This document shows positions 1-8,475 of a stretch of 64,000 nucleotides of DNA, piece after piece. How positions within the stretch are numbered: position 1 is the first letter of the stretch; each line of letters opens with the position of its first letter. The stretch lies in the NCBI RefSeq assembly GCF_026672255.1, contig NZ_JAPOHA010000008.1, positions 138,792 to 202,791 on the forward strand, in the 5' to 3' direction. The position numbers were made by a program, and so were the translations under genes. This DNA comes from Caproiciproducens galactitolivorans. GTDB taxonomy: Bacteria > Bacillota > Clostridia > Oscillospirales > Acutalibacteraceae. The notes beneath the pieces were generated by a model. It did not search any database. It saw only the letters and a list, made by a program, of their open reading frames with translations, and was not told the DNA's origin.

Positions 1-71
1 ACTTCGGGAAGCGAATCATTATCTTCGTTTACTCGAGATGTTTAATAAAATCGTTTGAATCTGACTGTCTG

Positions 72-105
72 AAAAACCTCCGCGTTCGCGAACACGGAGG
101 TTTTT
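72..105. terminator. bidirectional intrinsic terminator
   Basis: An inverted repeat pairs CCTCCGCG with the matching half ending CACGGAGG. It has an A-run on its left and a T-run on its right, so it can stop transcription in both directions. It probably closes a plus-strand gene that lies outside the left edge of the window. Confidence 0.75.
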
Positions 106-200
106 CGGATCTTTTCACGATTTGTCACAGTCCGTCCGATGACTGAAACCGAAAGATTGACCGGCGCTTTGAGAAGTTTAAATCCTATATGTGAATAATA

Positions 201-238
201 AAAAGGAGGAACCGCTCAACTTTCGTTTTGCAGTTCCT
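201..238 (-). terminator. intrinsic terminator of the cobalamin transport operon
   Basis: On the minus strand AGGAACTGC pairs with GCGGTTCCT, followed by a T-rich tract. It lies directly after the stop of the last gene of the ECF operon, so it most likely ends that transcript. Confidence 0.75.
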
Positions 239-243
239 CTTCC

Positions 244-969
244 TTATTTTTCAGACGAAAACAAACCGTATTTGGTTTTCATCCGTTCCATTTTTTGAAT
301 CATGGGTTTCGCGAGGACAAACAGGAAAAACACGCTGGATGCGGCGTGGATCAGATCAAACGGCAGAGACGTAAGGCAGACCATCAAATAAGCGGAAAGG
401 GTCGGCGGCAGGCCGCTTAAAAGCAGGGTGCCCAGGTTGACGATTCCGCCGTATAAGAGGAGTGTTGAGAGCCCGCCGAACAGGCAGAGCGAAGCCCGGC
501 TGCTTTTTAGGAGTCCCCGGTTATACAGAATTCCCGAAAGAACGCCGAGAAGCCCGAACGCAAACATCTGGTAAGGAGTGTTCGGCCCCTGCCCGAAGAA
601 AAAGTTCGAGACAAAAAGGCTGACCGCCCCGACAAGAAATCCGGACTGCGGCCCAAGACAAACGCCCGTAATGATTACGATTGCCGCAACCGGCTTGAAT
701 TGCGGGATCATATAAAAGGCGGCTCTTCCGGCAACCGCAATGGCGCAAAGTACCGAAAGGGTAACGAGTTCGCGCGCCTGCGTACGCCGGCGTTCAAAAT
801 GGATGAAAAAAGGCAGCATGGAGCCGACCAGCAAAACCAGGCTGACGGCGAAATACTTCCGTTCCCCCGTTCCGTTTGCGCCGATCAGGATGACGGCCAG
901 GAAGACAAGCGCCGCAAAAATCGCCGGAAGGGCGGTTTTCAGTCTTTTCTGTTCTGATTTTTGTTGCAA
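244..969 (-). CDS. ECF transporter S component, probably cobalamin-specific
   Basis: This 241-residue protein is mostly hydrophobic, with about six membrane segments and a charged C-terminus. The size and the small-residue-rich helices fit the substrate-binding S subunit of an energy-coupling-factor transporter. It is the last gene of an operon that also encodes the two ATPase domains and EcfT, so a complete transporter is present. Substrate is inferred, not read from the protein: the operon begins with a cobalamin riboswitch, which points to a CbrT-type B12 transporter. The start is a TTG inside the end of the upstream ATPase gene (about 31 bases of overlap). A GGAG lies rather far upstream, so translational coupling may matter. 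Family call is good, substrate moderate. Confidence 0.8.
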   Translation of the reverse strand: MQQKSEQKRLKTALPAIFAALVFLAVILIGANGTGERKYFAVSLVLLVGSMLPFFIHFERRRTQARELVTLSVLCAIAVAGRAAFYMIPQFKPVAAIVIITGVCLGPQSGFLVGAVSLFVSNFFFGQGPNTPYQMFAFGLLGVLSGILYNRGLLKSSRASLCLFGGLSTLLLYGGIVNLGTLLLSGLPPTLSAYLMVCLTSLPFDLIHAASSVFFLFVLAKPMIQKMERMKTKYGLFSSEK

Positions 970-2576
970 AGTGCAATCACGTCTCCGTTTCTGACGGCAT
1001 TTTGGAAAAAGCCGCGCGACATCCGGTTTGCGGCCGTGGTATAAAAACTGTTCCCGGCGAAAAACGCGCGCGCCCCGCCGCTGGAAATGATACCCCCATG
1101 GAAGAACAGGGCGCAGTAATCCGCGTATTCGGCGCAGAATTCAATATCGTGCGATACCATTACAACGGTGACTCCGCTGCCGATCAGCTCGCGCAGAAGC
1201 TTTGCAAATGTAATTTTAAAGGAGGAATCCAGTCCTTTCGTCGGTTCGTCGAGCAGGAGAATGTCCGGCTGGGTCAGCAGCACCTTGCCGAGGGCGGCGC
1301 GCTGCTGTTCGCCTCCGCTTAAATCGTATGGATGGCGGTTTAAAAGCGGGCTGATTTGTACAAGTTCCGCCGTTTCCTGAAGCTTTTTTTGCTTTTCCGC
1401 ATTGGAGAGCCTGCCGTCCAATGTTTCCGCCCAATCCTCCGCAACGGTGTTTTTCAGGAATAACGTCTGGGGGTCCTGGGGCAGGAGGGCGGTTCGTCCG
1501 TTTACCTTCACTTTTCCGCGCGCGGGCTTGAAAATACCTGCCATAATACCCAGAGCCGTGCTCTTGCCCGCGCCGTTTCCGCCGACAATACAAGTGATCT
1601 TTTTCTTTGGAATTGACAGGGTCAGGTCTTTTATAACGTCCGGCCCGGCTTTTTCATAGGAAAACCAGCACCCTTTTAATTCGACAGCCTTGTCTGTATT
1701 CGTGCTTTCCGGTTCTTCCGGTATTGCGCGATAGAAGATTTTACTTTCTTTCAAAAACGCGCCCAGCCAGTTCCGTCCTTCGCGCACGGTCAACGGGCAG
1801 GGGAGGTCGTTTGCGACCGCCCCGTGGATTTTCATAGGAACGGGCAGCGCGGCCGCCATCGGGTGACCGATTTCCAAAAGATGCTTGCCCGCCTCACGGG
1901 GGGACGCGTCTGTGATGACCCGCCCGCGGTCAAGGACAATGACACGGTCGGCCAGCGGAAACACTTCCTGTAGCCTTTGTTCCGTCAAAAGGACGGTAAC
2001 GCCCAGTTCGGCGTTTATTTTTTTGACTGCGGCGAGAAAATCGGCGGCGGCAATCGGGTCCAGTTGGGAAGTCGGCTCGTCCAGAAGCAGGGCTTTCGGC
2101 TGCATCGCCATGATAGAAGCCAAATTCAGAAGCTGCTTCTGGCCGCCGGAAAGGGTGCAGACGTCCCGTTCAAACCAGGACTCAATCCCGAAAAAGCTCG
2201 CCATTTCGGCGGTGCGCAGGCGGATGGTCTGGCTGTCGTAACCGAGGCTTTCCAAACCGAACGAAAGCTCGTGCCAAACCTTATCCGTTACGATCTGTGC
2301 TTCGGGGGACTGCATAACAAAGCCGATGTCCGCGGCCTGCGACCGTTCGCTGCATTCCGCAAGCGGCTTGCCGAAAAACTGGAGGGTACCCTCGCTTTTT
2401 CCGTGCGGGGCAAGGGCCGGCTTCAGCTGGCGGAGAAGGGTCGTTTTGCCGCTTCCGGAAAGACCGCAGAGCGCGATAAACTCCCCTTCCGGTATGGTCA
2501 GCCGGATATCCCAAAGCGCGGGTTCCGTTTCTTTAGGATACGTAAAGCAAAAATGATCGAATTCAAATACTGTCAT
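939..2576 (-). CDS. fused energy-coupling-factor ATPase (EcfA-EcfA')
   Basis: A single 545-residue chain holds two complete ABC ATPase domains. Domain 1 has Walker A GLSGSGKT at 38-45, a Q-loop near 89, the signature LSGGQ at 142-146 and Walker B/DEPTS at 166-170. Domain 2 has GGNGAGKS at 332-339, LSGGE at 419-423 and DEPTKGLD from 443. Tandem ATPases of this kind drive ECF vitamin transporters, taking the place of separate EcfA1 and EcfA2 subunits. The gene overlaps the EcfT gene before it by 14 bases and the S-component gene after it, so the three are probably translationally coupled. Both nucleotide sites look intact. Confidence 0.93.
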   Translation of the reverse strand: MTVFEFDHFCFTYPKETEPALWDIRLTIPEGEFIALCGLSGSGKTTLLRQLKPALAPHGKSEGTLQFFGKPLAECSERSQAADIGFVMQSPEAQIVTDKVWHELSFGLESLGYDSQTIRLRTAEMASFFGIESWFERDVCTLSGGQKQLLNLASIMAMQPKALLLDEPTSQLDPIAAADFLAAVKKINAELGVTVLLTEQRLQEVFPLADRVIVLDRGRVITDASPREAGKHLLEIGHPMAAALPVPMKIHGAVANDLPCPLTVREGRNWLGAFLKESKIFYRAIPEEPESTNTDKAVELKGCWFSYEKAGPDVIKDLTLSIPKKKITCIVGGNGAGKSTALGIMAGIFKPARGKVKVNGRTALLPQDPQTLFLKNTVAEDWAETLDGRLSNAEKQKKLQETAELVQISPLLNRHPYDLSGGEQQRAALGKVLLTQPDILLLDEPTKGLDSSFKITFAKLLRELIGSGVTVVMVSHDIEFCAEYADYCALFFHGGIISSGGARAFFAGNSFYTTAANRMSRGFFQNAVRNGDVIALCNKNQNRKD

Positions 2577-3441
2577 GTTCTTTTACCTCGATTGCTGCGT
2601 TGAACAAAAGCGGGAACGCGCAGAGCAGAAAATAGGCCGCGTAAACCAGATTGCTTACAAAGCTTATGGGTTTTACGGCCAGAGAGGGGTAGTACCGAAT
2701 ATTGTTTTCCCCTGTAAAAGCGCCGTAAAACACCGGAAAAAGCATTACAATGAGTACTATTAATGCAGTTTTATCCCTTTTGTTAAATGCATAGATGCTG
2801 AAACTCGTGCGCCCGGCGAGCCCATAGCCGCGCGCCCGCATGGAATCCGCGGTTGTAATCCCGTTTTCCAGCGCCCATGTGGTCAGGATGGAAAGAATAT
2901 TCATTCCGTTTTTCGCGCGGATGAAAATGCTTCCTTGATCCGCGCCTTTTCCGATCCCCTTCTGCGCGTTTTCGATCGTGCGAATCTGCGCTTTGAACCG
3001 GGGAACGAAACGCAGTACCATGGAAAACAGAAGCGACAGCGACGGTGCGACACTCCCGAAGAGATACACGAGCTTGTCCGAGGTGATCACTGTATTCCAG
3101 CAGGAAAACCAGAGCAGGACCGCCGAAAACATGCAGGCGGATGAAAATCCGTAGAGCAGTGCTTCCCGTGTGACGGGATTGTCGTTGACATAGAGCAGAA
3201 TGGTTGCTCCCCTGTGGTTCAGCAGCGGATTCACAGCGGTCATAACGAGCAGCATCGGCAGAAGAAAGCGAAAACTGAACCGCAGTGTTTTTCCCAAATG
3301 GAGCGCGGCGGAACAGGCAAAGCCGCAGAAAAGCGAAATTGCCAGAAATACGGGATGCATAAAGAACATGGAAAACAGGATGACCGCGGTAAAATACAGG
3401 AAAAGGACGGCGGGGTGAAGTTCGGCGAAACGGTTTCTCAT
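2563..3441 (-). CDS. ecfT: energy-coupling-factor transmembrane protein EcfT
   Basis: This 292-residue integral membrane protein has several long hydrophobic helices and the charged cytoplasmic stretch typical of EcfT, including the sequence SMRARGYG, which matches the family's short Ala-Arg-Gly coupling motif that contacts the ATPases. EcfT links the ATPase pair to the S component. I chose the ATG with a run of six G just upstream; an upstream in-frame ATG would add 16 residues that overlap the neighbouring lipoprotein gene and has no better ribosome site. It lies 10 bases after the DUF4430 lipoprotein gene and overlaps the ATPase gene, in one operon under the cobalamin riboswitch. Confidence 0.9.
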   Translation of the reverse strand: MRNRFAELHPAVLFLYFTAVILFSMFFMHPVFLAISLFCGFACSAALHLGKTLRFSFRFLLPMLLVMTAVNPLLNHRGATILLYVNDNPVTREALLYGFSSACMFSAVLLWFSCWNTVITSDKLVYLFGSVAPSLSLLFSMVLRFVPRFKAQIRTIENAQKGIGKGADQGSIFIRAKNGMNILSILTTWALENGITTADSMRARGYGLAGRTSFSIYAFNKRDKTALIVLIVMLFPVFYGAFTGENNIRYYPSLAVKPISFVSNLVYAAYFLLCAFPLLFNAAIEVKEHDSI

Positions 3442-3451
3442 AAAACCCCCC

Positions 3452-4117
3452 TTATCCGCCGCAAACAAACAGCCACTGAATTTTATCACCGTTTTTCAAT
3501 TTGTAGCCGTTGCAGCTGACGGGGGGCTGTTTTCCGTTTACCGTGTACGTCCATCCGCTGGATGCGCCGAAGTCCTTTTCGTAAATATTATTTATCCCTT
3601 TTATATAAGTCGATTGATAAACCGGTGAAACAGCGGATTCCATCGGGATGCCGTCCGCTTTCGTTACGCGCAGCAGCACATCGAATACCGTCTCACCGTT
3701 TTTGATTTTCACGTTCTTTTCCGCAAAAATGATTCCGTCTTTCGGTACGGCGGAAAGCTTGTCCTCGCTGAATTTTTCCCGGTTTTTCAAAATATCGCCA
3801 CACGAGATGAACAGGGTGCAGCTTGTTTCTTTTTGAAGCTGTGGGGCGGGTACAGCCGTTTTTTTTGCGGGCGGCGCCTTTGAAACACCGGAAGAAGCCG
3901 TTTTCGGTGAACTCTGGGGTACGGCCGCGGAGGAAACCGGGGCACTGCCGGAAATGCCGGAGGTTTCCGCTTCGCTTCGGATTTCCGACGAAACGGGTGC
4001 GGTGCTTTCCGACGGACCGGCGGAACTGGCCGCATGCTGGGACGGCAGCTCCACCTTGCATCCGGCTAAGACCGTCAAAATGCAGAACAGGGCAAGTGCT
4101 TTTTTTATATACTTCAT
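3452..4117 (-). CDS. DUF4430 lipoprotein (transcobalamin-like C-terminal domain)
   Basis: The 221-residue protein begins with a lipoprotein signal ending in LAGC, so Cys20 would be lipidated and the protein held on the outer face of the membrane. A low-complexity Ser/Ala/Pro/Glu spacer follows to about residue 95. The C-terminal part has the hallmarks of DUF4430: a TVFDVLLRV strand-helix, a GWTYTVNG motif and an ending IQWLFVCGG. DUF4430 resembles the beta domain of animal transcobalamin and intrinsic factor. Together with the riboswitch this suggests a surface protein that captures cobalamin and hands it to the ECF S component encoded by the same operon. That role is inferred from context. 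Confidence 0.85.
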   Translation of the reverse strand: MKYIKKALALFCILTVLAGCKVELPSQHAASSAGPSESTAPVSSEIRSEAETSGISGSAPVSSAAVPQSSPKTASSGVSKAPPAKKTAVPAPQLQKETSCTLFISCGDILKNREKFSEDKLSAVPKDGIIFAEKNVKIKNGETVFDVLLRVTKADGIPMESAVSPVYQSTYIKGINNIYEKDFGASSGWTYTVNGKQPPVSCNGYKLKNGDKIQWLFVCGG

Positions 4118-4121
4118 GGCT

Positions 4122-5582
4122 TTACCTATTCGCCCCGATGCCGGTTCTTTTTACTTGCAGTGTGAAGACAAGAGCGGCGCTCAGCAAAATAACGGAGGCA
4201 ATCCGTACGGATGAGTCGTCTCCGGTTTTGGGAGAGGGAAGAACCGCTCTTTTGCCGATTGCGTACAGATTTCCGCTGTCGTTGAAATAGAACAGTGTGC
4301 CGTCTCCGGAACAAGTCAGGCTTTGCGAACAGCTCTGCGGAACGGAGGGGGTGAACAGCGTTTCATACGAAGGCTTCGTTTGCCCTTCCCGGTCGGTGAG
4401 AACATACACACAGGAGGAATCCTTCGAAAACGTGTAATTCTGGTCGATTGTTCCGTATTTTGCAACGTAGATGAGCACCTGGTTTTTGTTCGCTTCGGCT
4501 GCGTAAGCGGTGGTAACCAGGGGGGAGGACTGGGACTGGATTTCCTTAATCTGATAAATCGTTTTCAGATCCGCCGCGTTCAGTACGGAGAACGGCGCGG
4601 TGGAGCCGTAACCGCCCCCGGCGACATAAAGCCTGCCGTTATACACAACGGGGCTGGAGGTAATGCTGCTGCCTAAATTGGCGGATTTCTGGGCGCTGTT
4701 TGCAGTAATTTGACCGTTCGCATCCGCTTTTACGGAATAGACATAACCGCTTTTTACGGAGGCGTAAATCCTTCCGTCTGCATAGCAGAGGGTGGAGTTG
4801 ACCGGCCCGCCCGCCGACGCGGTGCCGACCGGGGAACCATCGGTGAGACGATAGGAGGAAATCGTACCGGCCGTGTCGGAAACTGCAATTGCGGAACCCG
4901 TTACGGCGCCGCCGTTCCAGTAATAGCCCGCGGCGGCATTTTCGTGTTTCCATACTGTTTTGCCGCTTGCCGCGGAAAGGCAGGCGTATACGCCGGTGGT
5001 GTAAGCGTAGGTTTTCGGGTCCTGCGTATACGTTCCGAAATAAATCTGATGATCATAATACGTGATGGGGGAGGCAATCTGCTGGGCGGCTGAACCGTAG
5101 GCAATTGCTTCGCTCTGCCATAAAAGGGCAAGGCTGTTCTGGTCAAATGCCGAAATCCGCACGCCTTCGGATGTTTGCTGCGGCACGAAAATCTTGCCGT
5201 CGCCGCTTGCAATTTTGGAATTATAGGGCGGGATATCCTTACAGGGCGCGGAAGCCACGGTTTTGCCGGATGCCGCGTCCAGTTCCAGAAGCGTACCGCC
5301 GGAAAGGGTGAGATAGAGATAACCGCCGACGGCAATCGGGGTGCCGCAGGCGTTGTTTTCCATTTTGGTTCCGTTGTATTCGCCGGTGACGGTATGCTTC
5401 GCTGACCAAAGCAGTTTCGCCGCCGATGCGTTTACCGGCGTCTGGGCGGCGGTGATGCCGGGTGTCTGCGGGGAACCTAAAAACTGCGGCCAGTCCTTTA
5501 TGCTTTCGGCCGAGGCGCAGACGGAAACGGACAGTACAAGGGTAATGGCGCACAGCGCCGACAGAATTCTTTTTGCTTTCAT
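4122..5582 (-). CDS. secreted PQQ-like beta-propeller protein with sortase-type C-terminus
   Basis: The 486-residue protein has a Sec signal peptide (ending near ASA, residue 25) and repeated blade motifs of the quinoprotein-like type, such as LLELDAASGKTV and CLSAASGKTVWKHE. Close to the C-terminus it carries PSPKTGDD, then a hydrophobic segment and a short basic tail, which resembles the PXTG-type sorting signals of Clostridia. It is the first gene behind the cobalamin riboswitch and four bases before the DUF4430 lipoprotein gene. A role as a wall-anchored cobalamin-binding or docking protein is a reasonable inference, but nothing in the sequence proves it. It is not expected to be an enzyme. 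Confidence 0.8.
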   Translation of the reverse strand: MKAKRILSALCAITLVLSVSVCASAESIKDWPQFLGSPQTPGITAAQTPVNASAAKLLWSAKHTVTGEYNGTKMENNACGTPIAVGGYLYLTLSGGTLLELDAASGKTVASAPCKDIPPYNSKIASGDGKIFVPQQTSEGVRISAFDQNSLALLWQSEAIAYGSAAQQIASPITYYDHQIYFGTYTQDPKTYAYTTGVYACLSAASGKTVWKHENAAAGYYWNGGAVTGSAIAVSDTAGTISSYRLTDGSPVGTASAGGPVNSTLCYADGRIYASVKSGYVYSVKADANGQITANSAQKSANLGSSITSSPVVYNGRLYVAGGGYGSTAPFSVLNAADLKTIYQIKEIQSQSSPLVTTAYAAEANKNQVLIYVAKYGTIDQNYTFSKDSSCVYVLTDREGQTKPSYETLFTPSVPQSCSQSLTCSGDGTLFYFNDSGNLYAIGKRAVLPSPKTGDDSSVRIASVILLSAALVFTLQVKRTGIGANR

Positions 5583-5611
5583 TTTAATCCCTCCGACTAA
5601 ATTTAAAAACC

Positions 5612-5754
5612 GGTTTACGACAGGTTTCCTGGCTCGAATTCATCCGCGGCGCGCGGCCTTCCCGACAATGCAGTGGCCGATTTCAGCGCGCCTTGTCCTT
5701 CTCACAGTAGCGGGGGCTGCTGCGGCTTATTACCGCATTCCCTACTTCGTAAAC
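5612..5754 (-). promoter_or_regulatory. cobalamin riboswitch
   Basis: On the minus strand the segment begins with GTTTACGA, has the conserved GCCACTG and GGGAAGG boxes, and ends with the near-invariant GCCAGGAAACCTG element followed by TCGTAAAC. The first and last parts close the P1 helix. It sits about 30 bases before the start codon of the beta-propeller gene, so cobalamin would shut down the whole ECF operon. No separate terminator hairpin is obvious between it and the gene, which favours control of translation initiation. Confidence 0.93.
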
Positions 5755-5768
5755 CACTTATCCTTTCA

Positions 5769-5796
5769 TTATTATATGAATGCTCCGTTGTGTCAA
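5769..5796 (-). promoter_or_regulatory. sigma-A promoter of the cobalamin operon
   Basis: Minus strand TTGACA is followed by an AT-rich TATAATAAT box, with a spacing of 14 to 17 depending on which hexamer is read as the -10. It lies just upstream of the riboswitch. Confidence 0.65.
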
Positions 5797-5854
5797 GTAA
5801 AAATAAAACCTGTGGACAGCGGAAAATAATTTCCACGGCTTCAAAGACAAGGAT

Positions 5855-5893
5855 AAAGGGCGCCGCCTGCCGGGATGACAGACTGCGCCCTTT
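5855..5893. terminator. inverted repeat, possible terminator
   Basis: AAAGGGCGC pairs with GCGCCCTTT around a 21-base loop, between the cobalamin operon promoter and glnN. Only short T-runs flank it, so termination activity is uncertain. Confidence 0.35.
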
Positions 5894-5952
5894 ATTAGGA
5901 AGATATGTAAAGATCTTGTATTTAAAGGAGGATATATTTAAAAAAAGGAAGT

Positions 5953-5980
5953 GTGTATCCTGTTTCTCCGCAGGATACAC
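5953..5980 (-). terminator. intrinsic terminator of glnN
   Basis: GTGTATCCTG pairs with CAGGATACAC. On the minus strand the hairpin follows the glnN stop by about 35 bases and runs into a T-rich tract. Confidence 0.75.
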
Positions 5981-6014
5981 GGTCTTTGTACAGCGGATAA
6001 GGAATAAAGTGTTT

Positions 6015-8108
6015 TTATATTACGCTGAAGAGCAGGTCGCCGTAGGTTGGATACGGCCAGTATTTTTTGCCGACCATGCTTTCGATTTCGTCCGCAGTTG
6101 CGCGGGTGTCTTCCATCTGCTGGAAAACCTGATTGCGGTAATACTGCGCCTGTTCAAGAACATCCTTGAATTCTTTTTCGGGTTCTACGGAACTTTCCAG
6201 CACAGCCATTTTTTTATACAGTTCGGAACTGAGCGTAGAAAGCTTCTTGAGAAGCATTTCTTCCAGCTCGCAGGAGATGTCTGCGCAGAGCTGTTTCTTA
6301 TTGATGGCTTCCTTGCTGAGATCCTTCATGTAAGAGCATGCCGCCGGAAGGATATCCTTTTTAATCATATCCACCATGGTCAATGCTTCGATATGGATTT
6401 GCTTGCAGTAGTTTTCAAGCTGGATTTCATAGCGGGAGTGAATTTCCGTTTTGGAGAATACGCCGTGCTTTTCGAATAGCTTAACATTTGTGTCGCTGAT
6501 ATAGTAGGGCAGGGCGTCCGCCGTGGAACGCAGATTTAAAAGCCCGCGTTTCTTCGCTTCCTCGACCCACTCGTCGGAATAGTTGTTGCCGTTGAAAATG
6601 ATGCGTTTGTGCTCTTTAACGGTCTTCTTAATCAGTTCCGCCAGCGTGCTGTTGAAATCGTCCGCTTTTTCAAGTTCGTCGGCAAAATCGGACAATGCAT
6701 CCGCGATAATGGTGTTGAGCATGATGTTCGGGCAGGCGATGGAAACGGTAGAGCCGAGCATACGGAACTCAAATTTATTGCCGGTAAAGGCAAAGGGGGA
6801 AGTGCGGTTCCGGTCGGTCGAATCCTGCGGGAAGGTTGGAAGAACATCGACGCCGATCTTCATAAAGGCTTTGTCTCTCTGCTTGTATACCGTGCCGTCT
6901 TCAATGGATTTTAAAATGCCCGTCAGTTCATCGCCGATGAACATGGAGACAATGGCCGGAGGGGCTTCGTTTGCGCCCAGACGGTGGTCGTTGCCGGCGC
7001 TTGCGACGGAAATGCGGAGCAGATCCTGATGCTCGTCGACCGCTTTGATAATGGCGGTGAGAAAGAGCAGGAACTGTGCGTTTTCCCGCGGGGAATCGCC
7101 CGGTTCCAGAAGGTTGACGCCCGTGTCGGTCGTAATGCTCCAGTTGTTGTGCTTGCCGCTTCCGTTTACGCCCGCAAACGGTTTTTCGTGGAGCAGGCAG
7201 GTCAGGTTGTGCTTCGTGGCAACCTTCTTCATAATCTCCATGGTGAGCTGGTTCTGATCGGTAGCAACGTTGGAAGTCGTAAAAATGGGAGCGAGTTCAT
7301 GCTGGGAAGGAGCGACTTCGTTGTGCTTCGTTTTGGCAAAGATGCCGAGTTTCCAGAGTTCCTCGTCGAGTTCCTTCATATAGGCGGATACTCTCGGCTT
7401 GATAACGCCGAAATAGTGATCCTCAAGTTCCTGGCCCTTTGGGGGCTTTGCGCCGAAAAGGGTTCTGCCTGTAAAGATCAGGTCTTTTCTTTTTTCGTAC
7501 ATTGCCTTATCGATCAGGAAGTATTCCTGTTCCGCGCCGACGGTGGTAATCACACGGTGAGCATCCGTGTTCCCGAAGAGCCTTAGAATGCGCATGGCCT
7601 GCTTGTTGATCGCGTTCATGGAACGCAGAAGCGGGGTCTTTTTATCCAGCGCTTCGCCTCCGTAGGAGCAAAACGCTGTGGGAATACAAAGGGAGCCGTC
7701 TTTAATGAAAGCGTTGCTGGTCGGGTCCCAGGCGGTGTACCCTCTTGCCTCGAAAGTCGCCCGAAGCCCGCCGGACGGGAAGCTGGAAGCGTCGGGCTCG
7801 CCCTTAAACAGTTCCTTACCGGAAAACTCCATGATCACTTTGCCGTTTTCAATCGGATAAATAAAGCTGTCATGCTTTTCCGCGGTAATCCCGGTCATCG
7901 GCTGGAACCAGTGGGTGAAATGGGTAGCACCCTTTTCGACGGCCCAGTCTTTCATCGCATTCGCAACAACATTCGCCACACTGATGTCCAGCGGTTTGCC
8001 CTGTTCTCTGGTTTTTTTCAGAGCCTTATAGGTTTCCTTCGGCAGTTTTTCCTTCATTACCGTGTCGTCGAAAACCATGCTGCCGAACATTTCAGGAACA
8101 TTGCTCAT
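6015..8108 (-). CDS. glnN: type III glutamine synthetase (GlnN)
   Basis: At 697 residues this matches GSIII, the long form found in Clostridia, Bacteroidetes and some cyanobacteria, rather than the 440-470 residue GSI. It makes glutamine from glutamate, ammonia and ATP. GSIII signatures are visible: an N-terminal segment with THWFQPMTG, a [11 protein letters not shown] glutamate-rich metal site, [12 protein letters not shown], and [10 protein letters not shown]. The start was set at the MSNVPEMFG methionine, because AGGGAG lies just ahead; an upstream in-frame ATG has no ribosome site. It is divergent from the glutamate synthase operon, so the two halves of the GS-GOGAT pathway share one control region. 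Its own leader carries a strong hairpin with a U-tract. Confidence 0.95.
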   Translation of the reverse strand: MSNVPEMFGSMVFDDTVMKEKLPKETYKALKKTREQGKPLDISVANVVANAMKDWAVEKGATHFTHWFQPMTGITAEKHDSFIYPIENGKVIMEFSGKELFKGEPDASSFPSGGLRATFEARGYTAWDPTSNAFIKDGSLCIPTAFCSYGGEALDKKTPLLRSMNAINKQAMRILRLFGNTDAHRVITTVGAEQEYFLIDKAMYEKRKDLIFTGRTLFGAKPPKGQELEDHYFGVIKPRVSAYMKELDEELWKLGIFAKTKHNEVAPSQHELAPIFTTSNVATDQNQLTMEIMKKVATKHNLTCLLHEKPFAGVNGSGKHNNWSITTDTGVNLLEPGDSPRENAQFLLFLTAIIKAVDEHQDLLRISVASAGNDHRLGANEAPPAIVSMFIGDELTGILKSIEDGTVYKQRDKAFMKIGVDVLPTFPQDSTDRNRTSPFAFTGNKFEFRMLGSTVSIACPNIMLNTIIADALSDFADELEKADDFNSTLAELIKKTVKEHKRIIFNGNNYSDEWVEEAKKRGLLNLRSTADALPYYISDTNVKLFEKHGVFSKTEIHSRYEIQLENYCKQIHIEALTMVDMIKKDILPAACSYMKDLSKEAINKKQLCADISCELEEMLLKKLSTLSSELYKKMAVLESSVEPEKEFKDVLEQAQYYRNQVFQQMEDTRATADEIESMVGKKYWPYPTYGDLLFSVI

Positions 8109-8140
8109 GAAGATCACTCCCTGTATCAATTTCAAAAAAT

Positions 8141-8178
8141 AAAAAAGGCGCTATAGGGTTCTCCCCTACAGCGCCTTT
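8141..8178 (-). terminator. terminator-like hairpin in the glnN leader
   Basis: On the minus strand AAAGGCGCT plus GTAGGG pairs with CCCTAT plus AGCGCCTTT, giving a 15-bp stem with a GAGAA loop and a run of six T. It begins within about 10 bases of the predicted transcription start and lies about 35 bases ahead of the glnN start codon. As an intrinsic terminator it would stop most transcripts before the gene, so it is a candidate attenuator. Confidence 0.75.
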
Positions 8179-8192
8179 GCTGCTATGCAAGT

Positions 8193-8221
8193 ATTATATG
8201 CCTGTAAGGCCCAAATGTCAA
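8193..8221 (-). promoter_or_regulatory. sigma-A promoter of glnN
   Basis: Perfect consensus on the minus strand: TTGACA, 17-base spacer, TATAAT. The start of transcription is expected near 8186, just before the leader hairpin. Confidence 0.85.
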
Positions 8222-8236
8222 CTAGAAAATTAAAAT

Positions 8237-8313
8237 TTGCAAGATTTAATAATATTTGTTGCAAAAATGGGTTATAATGGGTTGATTTTATGGAAAATTG
8301 CAATAAATTGCAA
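8237..8313. repeat. four copies of the palindromic hexamer TTGCAA
   Basis: TTGCAA occurs at 8237, 8259, 8298 and 8308 in the AT-rich space between the two divergent nitrogen promoters. Because TTGCAA is its own reverse complement, the cluster could be an operator, but AT-rich DNA produces such words easily. Confidence 0.35.
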
Positions 8314-8341
8314 TTTGACTTACATAATTATGCAAAATCTA

Positions 8342-8370
8342 TTGACAGAAGCATCATTCCATTATATGAT
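8342..8370 (+). promoter_or_regulatory. sigma-A promoter of the glutamate synthase operon
   Basis: TTGACA, 17-base spacer, TATGAT, about 105 bases ahead of the first gene of the operon. Confidence 0.8.
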
Positions 8371-8475
8371 AAATACCAAAAAATACGGTGCTGCGGCGTT
8401 AAGCTGCGAAAATTGCGTTTTTAACATCGGCGCAAATGAATGCGTCAAAGCGAAAAATTGCAGGGAGGTCAGTTT

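Noticed and set aside
8141..8178. ANTAR-type double hairpin for glnN antitermination
   Set aside because: Only one hairpin is present and its loop is five bases (GAGAA), not the six-base loop with the needed A and G.
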